Below are positions 1 to 6,805 of a stretch of 12,208 bases of DNA, piece by piece. Position 1 is the first letter of the stretch; each line of letters starts with the position of its first letter. Origin of the DNA: Saprospiraceae bacterium UBA7328 (GTDB lineage: Bacteria > Bacteroidota > Bacteroidia > Chitinophagales > Saprospiraceae); the NCBI GenBank assembly GCA_002471345.1, contig DKPS01000005.1:1-12208 (forward strand). Direction: 5' to 3'. The notes beneath the pieces were generated by a model. It was not told the origin of the DNA, ran no database searches, and was given only the letters and a program-made list of their open reading frames with translations. Position numbers and translations under genes: made by a program.

Positions 1-222
1 TCTTAAGTAACGTAAGTCTTCAACTTAAATGAGGTTTATCTATTATTCCCTAATACAGACTTAGTTTAATTGACACACTTTTATTCAAATAGTTACCCTA
101 ATAAACTGAATAAATTTTTCAGTGTTCCCCCTCCATTCTTTTGATAATCTATTTATAGAATTATTGAACCTACATTTCTTAATCTCATTCTAAGCAGGTA
201 TATGGATAACATTTTTGACTAA
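1..222. other. Non-coding AT-rich flank
   Basis: No open reading frame of useful length is visible on either strand, and stop codons are frequent in all frames read. A weak 6-bp inverted repeat (TTAAGT at 3-8, ACTTAA at 23-28) lies at the left edge. The stretch separates the receptor gene's terminator from whatever lies to the left. Confidence 0.6.
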
Positions 223-262
223 AATTAAAAGAGCAGATACTTTCATATCTGCTCTTTTAATT
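223..262 (-). terminator. Strong hairpin terminator of the TonB-dependent receptor gene
   Basis: The arms at 223-239 and 246-262 are perfect reverse complements over 17 bp, with a 6-nt loop (CTTTCA on the plus strand). The core is GAGCAG/CTGCTC, and the outer stem is A/T-rich, so a U-rich tract (CTTTTAATTTTAG on the minus strand) lies in and just after the 3' arm. It begins 36 nt past the receptor's stop codon. The symmetry means it could also stop transcripts arriving from the left. Confidence 0.85.
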
Positions 263-297
263 ATATTAAATAAGTTGGAATTTACTCTTTCAGAAAT

Positions 298-2907
298 TTA
301 CATCTTATACACAGCTTTGAAGTAAACCATTCCTCCATGATATCCTATTGGTGTTCTACGAGGGAAAGGCATACCTTGAGAAAGTCTAGTGTCAATCATA
401 TCGGGATAATTATCCAAAATATTATTTGCACCTAGAATTAATTGTAGTTGATCTGTAGCCGGATAAGCCAATTCCACATCAATCAAAGTCTCAGCACTTA
501 CCTCTTCTTTGGTTCCTCTTTCATCGATTGTAGAGCCATAGTAATTTGCTCTAATCATACCTGTCAATTTTCCAAAATCGTGGTTGATAGCTAAACTTGC
601 TCTGCTTGTAGGAAGATTATTTTCTAAATTGAATATAGTTCCATCTGAAACTGGATCTTCACCACCTACTTGTTCTTGACTTACCACTTCCGTTTTGTTA
701 TAGTTATAAGCAAAACTCACATTGGTATTTTTCAACCTCCAAGACACAACTGCATCTATTCCAGAAGTCGAAGTGTTCAAAGAGTTAGTATAAAATGCTA
801 GTTCAGAAAATAATGGATTGTTAATTGGAAGACTACGTGATTTGATAATTCTGTCATCTACATCAATGCTATAATAATCCAATGTTAAACTCAAATTATC
901 TGTCAACCTTGAAGCCAAGCCAATACTTAGATTAGTAGAAGTTTCAGGTGTAAGTGCCTTACCTCCTAATGATTGAGCTAAAGGGTTAGTTGGACTTACT
1001 GTTCCTTCTTGCACTTGCTCACCTGTTACACCATCAAAAGAGGTTGTTATTGTAACAACATTGGCTTGTCCTGGTGTAGGGGCCCTAAACCCTGTCGAAA
1101 ATGCACCTCTCAATGTTAGCTGATCAGCAACCGTATATCGTCCTGCAATTTTAAAGTTATCTGCACCTCCAAACTCTTTATAGTCTTCATGTCTATATGC
1201 TAGTTGTAGTAAAAATGCTTCTGTAATATCTATCTCTAAATCAGCATATGCTCCCCAACTTTTACTTTCAAAAACTCCAGCGTCGTCCTTGGTAGTTCCC
1301 GATAATCCATTAGCACCAATTGCTGGTGTTGCATAGTTTTCACCAGTTTCAGGGTTTACTAAATTTCCTACACCAGCCCAAGGTCCTGCAGCGTAAGATT
1401 GATAGTCACCTTCAAACATTGTATACATTTCATTCCTACTCTGGTAACCTACTGCTAAGTTGACTTTATCACTTAGCTCTTTTGACAAGTCAACATTAAA
1501 ATTTCGCTCTTCTTGCTGCAAGTCACCCGGGGCGAAATTTCGCTGTGAGTATGGCCCCCAAGAAGGATTTAAAGTTCCATTTAATAGATAATTGATTCTA
1601 TTGTGTCCAAAAGAAGCACTTATATCATAATTGATACCATCACCAAAAGTTCCTTTAATTCCTGTTACAGAACTAAAATCTTTCTGAAACCCTTCTAACC
1701 TTGGAGTAAAGCCAAGTGGAAATGCATCACCCCAGCTAAAATTCCCCTTTGACGGATCTTGTGGGTCGTTAGGTACAGGTGTCAAAACCCCTCCTCGATT
1801 AGGAGCTCTGAAAAAGAAACTATAGTTTCCATATGTATCGGCATAGTTTCCGAATGAATAGATGTCTACATTTTCTGTTAGTTCGATACCTGCATTCCAC
1901 ATACCCCTGAAGCCACTGCTTTCAGGCCTTCCCCAGTTCATTACAGGATCAGGAGCACCTGCTAAACCAACTGCAGCAGCATGCTGGTTTCCCCTTTGTA
2001 GTTCTTCATTAAAAGTATACTCACCACTTACATTAATAAACCCTTTTTTTGTCAAAGGCAATCCAAAATTTGCAGCTACTTTATAATCTGTTTCAGAACC
2101 ATAATTTCTTCCATACCATTTACCTGTCTGAGCTTGAATCTCAGCACCATGATCTGCATCCTTTAGTATAAAATTAAATACCCCTGCTATGGCATCAGAG
2201 CCATATTGTGCAGCTGCTCCATCCCTTAATACTTCAAGATTTTTAAGTGCTATACTTGGAATATGTCCAATATCTACAGCATGAGCACCTACATTCATAG
2301 CAGCACCAAAATGAGCTATTAATGATGATCTGTGTCTTCTTTTGGAATTTACCAAAACCAATGTTTCATCAGGTGGTAAACCTCTCAAAGACGTAGGACG
2401 CACAAAGGCAGCTCCGTCACCAGTAAGTGGAGTTGCACTAAATGAAGGAACAATATTTTTTAGATTTTCAGTTAAATCTCCATTCCCTGATTTGTCAATC
2501 ACTGCGGCAACGAAGTTATCTATTGGTACTGGAGAAGAGATAGCTGTACGTGGACGAGACCTTGTACCTGTTACTACAATATCTCCAAGGAGCAAACCGG
2601 ATGACATGGTAAAATCTGCAATAGTTTGACCAGATCCTACAGTTACAGATTGAGTCATAGTCTCAAATCCAGTAAAAGATGCCTCAAGTGTATAAGTTCC
2701 AGGATCTGCATTTAACGTATATGCACCATCAAAATCAGTTACTGTACCAGTGCCGCTTCCCACTATTCTTACAGTAGCACCGCCCAAAGGTCCTTCACTA
2801 TCTGATACAGTACCAGTAATGGACCCTTGAGCAAAAAGCCCAGGCCCCAATACTAGAAATACACTAAGTTTCATGAGCTTTAAAAAAAGTTTATTAGATT
2901 TTTTCAT
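298..2907 (-). CDS. TonB-dependent outer-membrane receptor, substrate unknown
   Basis: An 869-residue outer-membrane receptor that would take up a ligand using TonB-ExbBD energy. The signal peptide is residues 1-26, ending in LFAQ with likely cleavage before Q27. Residues about 28-103 form a carboxypeptidase-regulatory-like beta-sandwich (GTVSDSEGPLGGATV, then TDFDGAYTL). A TonB-box-like stretch (GDIVVTGTR, 108-116) precedes the plug domain at about 118-250, which has the typical LRDGAAAQYGSDAIAGVFNFIL motif region (227-248). The remainder is the 22-stranded barrel, rich in alternating aromatics and ending in VYFKAVYKM. Length is normal for the family. No SusD-like partner is adjacent, so it is not a classic SusCD glycan pair; the ligand (iron chelate, vitamin, sugar or peptide) cannot be told. 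It diverges from the cytochrome/DUF1501 operon and ends in its own strong terminator. No good Shine-Dalgarno precedes its ATG. Confidence 0.93.
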   Translation of the reverse strand: MKKSNKLFLKLMKLSVFLVLGPGLFAQGSITGTVSDSEGPLGGATVRIVGSGTGTVTDFDGAYTLNADPGTYTLEASFTGFETMTQSVTVGSGQTIADFTMSSGLLLGDIVVTGTRSRPRTAISSPVPIDNFVAAVIDKSGNGDLTENLKNIVPSFSATPLTGDGAAFVRPTSLRGLPPDETLVLVNSKRRHRSSLIAHFGAAMNVGAHAVDIGHIPSIALKNLEVLRDGAAAQYGSDAIAGVFNFILKDADHGAEIQAQTGKWYGRNYGSETDYKVAANFGLPLTKKGFINVSGEYTFNEELQRGNQHAAAVGLAGAPDPVMNWGRPESSGFRGMWNAGIELTENVDIYSFGNYADTYGNYSFFFRAPNRGGVLTPVPNDPQDPSKGNFSWGDAFPLGFTPRLEGFQKDFSSVTGIKGTFGDGINYDISASFGHNRINYLLNGTLNPSWGPYSQRNFAPGDLQQEERNFNVDLSKELSDKVNLAVGYQSRNEMYTMFEGDYQSYAAGPWAGVGNLVNPETGENYATPAIGANGLSGTTKDDAGVFESKSWGAYADLEIDITEAFLLQLAYRHEDYKEFGGADNFKIAGRYTVADQLTLRGAFSTGFRAPTPGQANVVTITTSFDGVTGEQVQEGTVSPTNPLAQSLGGKALTPETSTNLSIGLASRLTDNLSLTLDYYSIDVDDRIIKSRSLPINNPLFSELAFYTNSLNTSTSGIDAVVSWRLKNTNVSFAYNYNKTEVVSQEQVGGEDPVSDGTIFNLENNLPTSRASLAINHDFGKLTGMIRANYYGSTIDERGTKEEVSAETLIDVELAYPATDQLQLILGANNILDNYPDMIDTRLSQGMPFPRRTPIGYHGGMVYFKAVYKM

Positions 2908-3249
2908 ACTTTAAAATTTATCAAAAAAATTATTTATTTCTATTGAAAGGTTTTTGATTTATATTCTAGTGATCATTGCAAAGTATTTGCTGTAGTAAAT
3001 CTGTGATTGTTTGAATACATTTAAATCGATACTCCTAATAAATTCCTAAAAGAAAGGAATGGGATTAAGATTTTTTATTGATCATTCAAATAGATTTCAT
3101 TTGAAGCTATTTGAGTCCTCTTTCTTAAGTTTTGTTTTACTTAACTATCGACTAGTTTTTTCGGCTTCGATTGCTAAATTTTTTTATTCAAAATCGGTAA
3201 TGAGATATATTTCACTTTAAGTTTTTGGTGGCTTATTATATATTCTGTG

Positions 3250-3312
3250 AGAATCCTCGGTCTTTCAAATACCACCCGCTTTTGTATAAATCACACTCTT
3301 CTTGAGGATTCT
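3250..3312. repeat. 9-bp inverted repeat with 45-nt spacer
   Basis: AGAATCCTC at 3250-3258 is exactly mirrored by GAGGATTCT at 3304-3312, and two G-U pairs could extend the stem inward. A GGTGG at 3227-3231 can also pair with CCACC at 3272-3276, which is incompatible with forming a simple nested stem. It could be a structured leader element or a pair of protein-binding half-sites. With this spacing and AT-rich surroundings, chance is possible. Confidence 0.35.
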
Positions 3313-3369
3313 AACAATGTACAAAATTAAAACAACATTGCAGTAAATTAACTCGATAATATACTTTAT

Positions 3370-3392
3370 GAACACGTGTTCTAGACGAACAC
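3370..3392. promoter_or_regulatory. Candidate operator: perfect 12-bp palindrome plus a third half-site
   Basis: GAACACGTGTTC at 3370-3381 is a perfect palindrome with a CACGTG core. The half-site GAACAC recurs in direct orientation at 3387-3392, five bases after the palindrome. This layout (dyad plus extra half-site) is typical of a dimeric transcription factor site. It lies 173 nt upstream of the operon's first codon and just upstream of the best promoter candidate, so it could serve an activator or repressor of either divergent unit. The cognate regulator is not in this window. Confidence 0.4.
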
Positions 3393-3435
3393 AATTTATA
3401 AAAACCTATTTGAGAAAGGAAGATTAGATCCTTTT

Positions 3436-3465
3436 TTGTCATTTCCTATATTAACATTAATTTAG
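3436..3465 (+). promoter_or_regulatory. Weak candidate promoter of the cytochrome/DUF1501 operon
   Basis: A TTG (3436-3438, inside a T-run) is followed after 19 nt by TAATTTAG (3458-3465), which matches the Bacteroidota -7 consensus TAnnTTTG at all fixed positions but one. This would place the transcription start near 3472 and give a leader of about 80 nt, containing the small hairpin at 3494-3519 and the ribosome binding site. It is the best match I found, but it is imperfect. Confidence 0.22.
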
Positions 3466-3543
3466 ACACCACTCATTTTGAGGGGTACCATTTATTCTCT
3501 TATTCAAGTTCTTGAGAATGAATCCATAATACCTCTATTTAGA

Positions 3544-3549
3544 AAGGAG
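3544..3549 (+). promoter_or_regulatory. Strong Shine-Dalgarno of the operon's first gene
   Basis: AAGGAG lies five bases before the ATG at 3555 and fixes that start. Good Shine-Dalgarno sequences are uncommon in Bacteroidota, and no other gene start in this window has one. A similar sequence recurs upstream: CTATTTGAGAAAGGA at 3406-3420 against CTATTTAGAAAGGA at 3535-3548. The upstream copy is not followed by a usable start codon. Confidence 0.6.
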
Positions 3550-3554
3550 AAATA

Positions 3555-6500
3555 ATGAAGAATTCATATTTAAAATGGATCGTTGTATTTGGCATAACAA
3601 CATCTTTAATCTTATTAGCCTGTGCTGATAAGTTTTCAAAAGGAATGAATGATACATCATCTCTTCCTGAACATGTAGATTTTAATTTTCACATTAAGCC
3701 AATTTTATCTGATCGATGTTTTTCTTGTCATGGACCAGATGAAGGTACTCGTAAAGCTGACTTAAGGTTGGACATCGCTGAAGAGGCTTTCGCCAAACTC
3801 AAAACTGGGAATGGTAGAGCCTTTTATCCTAATCGATCTAATAAAAGTGAAGTAATTCATAGGCTAAGGAGTAGTGATCCTGATTATCAGATGCCTCCTC
3901 CAGAAACAAATCTAACTACAAGTCAATATGAAATTGCGCTTTTAGAAAAATGGATTGATCAAGGAGCTGAATGGAAAAAGCACTGGTCTTTCATTAGTCC
4001 TCAGAAAGTACAAATCCCTGATAATGAGACGAATGTTTGGTCGAATATGAATGATGTTGATCATTTTATCTTGCAAAAAGCTGAAGAAAAGAATCAAAAA
4101 ATTAGTAGAGAAGCAACTCCAGAACGCCTTCTTCGCAGGGTGTATATGGATCTTACAGGTCTGCCTCCATCAGTAGAATCTATAGACCAGTTTATTTCTA
4201 ATCCCTCCTTTTCTGCATATGAATCTGTGGTTGATCATTTATTAACCACTGAAGCTCATGCAGAGAGATTGACCATGGAATGGATGGATGTAGCTCGATA
4301 TGCAGATAGTCATGGATTGCATGCAGATGGGTGGCGCAATATGTCTCCTTGGAGAGATTGGGTTATTCAGTCCTTTCATGAAAATGTGACGTATAAGGAA
4401 TTTATTACAAAACAACTTGCTGGTGATATGTTGTCAAATGCTTCCAAAGATGACATCATAGCAACAGCTTTCAATAGGAATCACCCTATGACTGCAGAAG
4501 GAGGTGCCGTCGATGAAGAATGGAGACTTAACTATGTTTTTGATCGTACAGAGACTATGTCCACAGCTATGTTAGGATTGACAGTAGGATGTGCTAAATG
4601 CCACGATCATAAATATGATCCTATTTCACAAAAGGAGTACTACCAACTTGCTTCATTTTTTAATAATGTGAAGGAAGTGGGAATGACTGGTGATGATGGT
4701 AATTACGGCCCCATTTTGATGTTGACAGATGAAGAAACTCAAGGTGATTTAGATCGTATAAATGCTCTTATTGCAAAAGAACAGGAACAAAAGAAAGTGT
4801 CGAATGATAATTTGGAAAGTATAAGTAACTACATAAAAGGTTTAGATTCTAAAGCTCCTGCCGGACTTATAGCACATGTTTCATTTGACCAGAGGACAGA
4901 TGTAACAAACCCCCAAAATGGGAGAAAATCTGTCCATTTCGATGGGAATAAAAAGTATTATACATCAGGTGATGGAAAACTAGTAAAAGGAAAAAATGGG
5001 AAGGCACTTCTTTTTGAAAAAGATTTCAGTACGCTTTATTTAAGTGAAGTAGGGCAATTTGAAAATATGGATGCCTTCTCAGCAGGTGCGTGGATTAATA
5101 CTGTTCAGAATGATCCCAAAAAGACCCAAACAGTAATGGGTAACAGTGGAGAAAAGAATAATTTTTGGAGAGGATGGGACCTTCACTTAGATGAGAAAAA
5201 TAGACTTAATGCAAGGTTAATTAGTGCTTTACCTCACAATTATATTCACGTAAGATCTGCTGATATTATTGATACATCAGAGTGGGTACATGTTGCACTC
5301 ACTTACGATGGGAGTGCCAATGCGAATGGCCTGAAAATCTTTATCAATGGGATTGATGTAAGTGATGAGATAGTCTACAACGACCTGACAAAATCGACTC
5401 TGACGGTGAGATCAGGAAATCATAGCAAAGACGATAGGCCACTTACTGTAGGGGTAAGTGGTAGGCTTTATACTGGAGAAGATGGACTCTTTTATGGGAG
5501 GATAGACGATGTCAAAATTTATGAACAAGAATTATCCACTTTTGAAATTAATAAGTCAGCAGGGATAGATGTAGACATTGATATAGAGAGTCGAAGTTTG
5601 ATTGCCAAACGAAGGCTTTTTTCTGAAGAAAATGAAAGAATCTCAGCATTGAGAAAGCAAAAACTTGAGGAATATATTGATGTAGACGAAATGATGGTCA
5701 TGTCAGAGTCTGAAGTGTCTAATAAAATGTACATCTATCATCGAGGGGAGTATGACAAACCTACTGAAGAAGTAAAAGCAGCAACTCCTGCAGCTGTTTT
5801 AGACTTTCCAGAAGGACTGAAGACAGATAGACTTGGATTGACAGAATGGATTTTTGATGATAAAAATCCTTTGACAGCTCGGGTTGCTGTAAATCGATAT
5901 TGGCAAATGATCTTTGGAAGGGGAATTGTAGCGACTCCTGAAGATTTTGGAACGCAAGGTGCATTACCAACGCATCCACAACTATTGGACTACTTGGCTG
6001 TAGATTTAGTAGAAAATGATTGGAATATTAGAAAGCTATTAAAGAAGATGGTCATGTCTGCTACTTATAGACAATCATCTGTGTCTACACCAGAATCTTT
6101 AGAAAAAGATCCTGAAAATGTCTATTTGGCTCGAGGAAGGACATATAGATTGTCGGCAGAAATGATTAGGGATAATGCACTAGTTGCCAGTGGATTATTG
6201 GAGGATAAAATTGGTGGAACAAGTGTTCGCCCTTATCAACCAGAAGGACTTTGGATTGAATTAGGCAATTTTTCCCATAAATTAATGACCTACAAAGAAA
6301 CCAAAGGAGATAGTTTATATCGCCGTAGCATGTACACTTTTGTAAGAAGAACATCGCCACATCCAATGATGACCACATTTGATGCTCCATCACGTGAAGT
6401 ATGCACAATGAAACGGGAGAATACGAGTACTCCACTTCAAGCATTAGTGTTAATGAATGATCCACAATTCGTTGAAGCGGCGAAAGTTCTTGCCCAAAAA

Positions 6501-6776
6501 ATGCAATACGAAGGTGGAGAAACATTGGAGGAACAAATGGAGTATGCTTTTAAAAGCTGTACAGGTAGAAGCCTTACTAAGGAAGAGAAGGAGCTATTTG
6601 TATCCTTGTATCAGTCCCAATTGGAAAAATTCACTAATAGTCCACAAGAGGCTTCAAAGCTTTTAGGTGTTGGAGAATTTGTAATGGATGAAAAAATAGA
6701 CAAAGTCAAAACCGCTGCATTAGCGATGATTGGGAATACAATGCTTAATCATGATGATGCTTACATGAAAAGGTGA
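3555..6776 (+). CDS. PSD1 / planctomycete-cytochrome-c domain lipoprotein (PSCyt1-DUF1549-LamG-DUF1553)
   Basis: A 1073-residue exported protein and the first gene of the operon. The lipobox LLAC puts the lipidated cysteine at C23. Domains in order: a PSCyt1-type cytochrome c domain (about 45-140) with haem motif CFSCH at 55-59 and likely axial Met in MPPP (113-116); DUF1549 (about 165-372) with RLLRRVYMDLTGLPP (191-205), MDVARYADSHG (244-254) and a second haem-type motif CAKCHDHKYDP (346-356); a possible coiled coil (about 393-428); a LamG/concanavalin-like beta-sandwich (about 438-665); a charged helical linker; and DUF1553/PSD1 from about 760, with LTARVAVNRYWQMIFGRGIV and RENTSTPLQALVLMNDPQF (954-972). 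Domain order and length suit the family. The LamG part may bind carbohydrate or protein. The catalytic role, if any, is not known to me. It is very probably transcribed with the next three genes; the gap to the DUF1501 gene is 29 nt. Confidence 0.92.
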   Translation: MKNSYLKWIVVFGITTSLILLACADKFSKGMNDTSSLPEHVDFNFHIKPILSDRCFSCHGPDEGTRKADLRLDIAEEAFAKLKTGNGRAFYPNRSNKSEVIHRLRSSDPDYQMPPPETNLTTSQYEIALLEKWIDQGAEWKKHWSFISPQKVQIPDNETNVWSNMNDVDHFILQKAEEKNQKISREATPERLLRRVYMDLTGLPPSVESIDQFISNPSFSAYESVVDHLLTTEAHAERLTMEWMDVARYADSHGLHADGWRNMSPWRDWVIQSFHENVTYKEFITKQLAGDMLSNASKDDIIATAFNRNHPMTAEGGAVDEEWRLNYVFDRTETMSTAMLGLTVGCAKCHDHKYDPISQKEYYQLASFFNNVKEVGMTGDDGNYGPILMLTDEETQGDLDRINALIAKEQEQKKVSNDNLESISNYIKGLDSKAPAGLIAHVSFDQRTDVTNPQNGRKSVHFDGNKKYYTSGDGKLVKGKNGKALLFEKDFSTLYLSEVGQFENMDAFSAGAWINTVQNDPKKTQTVMGNSGEKNNFWRGWDLHLDEKNRLNARLISALPHNYIHVRSADIIDTSEWVHVALTYDGSANANGLKIFINGIDVSDEIVYNDLTKSTLTVRSGNHSKDDRPLTVGVSGRLYTGEDGLFYGRIDDVKIYEQELSTFEINKSAGIDVDIDIESRSLIAKRRLFSEENERISALRKQKLEEYIDVDEMMVMSESEVSNKMYIYHRGEYDKPTEEVKAATPAAVLDFPEGLKTDRLGLTEWIFDDKNPLTARVAVNRYWQMIFGRGIVATPEDFGTQGALPTHPQLLDYLAVDLVENDWNIRKLLKKMVMSATYRQSSVSTPESLEKDPENVYLARGRTYRLSAEMIRDNALVASGLLEDKIGGTSVRPYQPEGLWIELGNFSHKLMTYKETKGDSLYRRSMYTFVRRTSPHPMMTTFDAPSREVCTMKRENTSTPLQALVLMNDPQFVEAAKVLAQKMQYEGGETLEEQMEYAFKSCTGRSLTKEEKELFVSLYQSQLEKFTNSPQEASKLLGVGEFVMDEKIDKVKTAALAMIGNTMLNHDDAYMKR

Positions 6777-6805
6777 ATTGATAATTAATATTAAAGAACT
6801 ACCAT

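Larger units (their letters stand above)
2908..3554. promoter_or_regulatory. Divergent intergenic region (647 bp) with several inverted repeats
   Basis: This stretch separates the receptor gene (left, minus) from the cytochrome/DUF1501 operon (right, plus) and must hold both promoters. Besides the elements listed separately, it has small hairpins: ATTCCT/AGGAAT (3042-3047, 3055-3060), TCAAATAG/CTATTTGA (3086-3093, 3107-3114), TTAAGT/ACTTAA (3125-3130, 3139-3144) and ATTCTC/GAGAAT (3494-3499, 3514-3519). The last would sit in the operon's 5' leader. I found no convincing TAnnTTTG-type promoter for the receptor gene: the best minus-strand match, TAATTTTG at 3322-3329, lacks a matching upstream TTG and would leave a leader of about 400 nt. 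No credible gene is visible inside. Confidence 0.6.

Noticed and set aside
70..98. TTGACA at 70-75 as a sigma-70 style -35 box.
   Set aside because: The hexamer 17 nt downstream (TTACCC) is not a -10 box, Bacteroidota promoters use a different consensus, and no gene follows on the plus strand.
1862..2629. Plus-strand reading frames opposite the receptor gene (1862-2086, 2342-2629).
   Set aside because: They lie antisense to a clear receptor coding sequence with intact domains and have no recognisable protein features.
298..2907. Calling the receptor a SusC-type glycan importer.
   Set aside because: No SusD-like lipoprotein gene is adjacent, and the protein is shorter than typical SusC proteins.
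2979..2985. Minus-strand TACTTTG as a -7 box for the receptor gene.
   Set aside because: It is one base short of TAnnTTTG spacing and no TTG box lies at the right distance upstream.
3086..3144. Short inverted repeats (8 bp and 6 bp) as a terminator, transposon ends or CRISPR-like repeats.
   Set aside because: They are AT-only or nearly so, lack T-tracts in the proper place, are not repeated in series and flank no transposase gene.
3059..3220. Small plus-strand ORF of 53 codons in the divergent region, preceded by AAGGA.
   Set aside because: The AAGGA touches the ATG with no spacer, the translation is AT-driven (many F, L, S) and matches nothing I recognise; chance ORFs of this size are expected in AT-rich spacer DNA.
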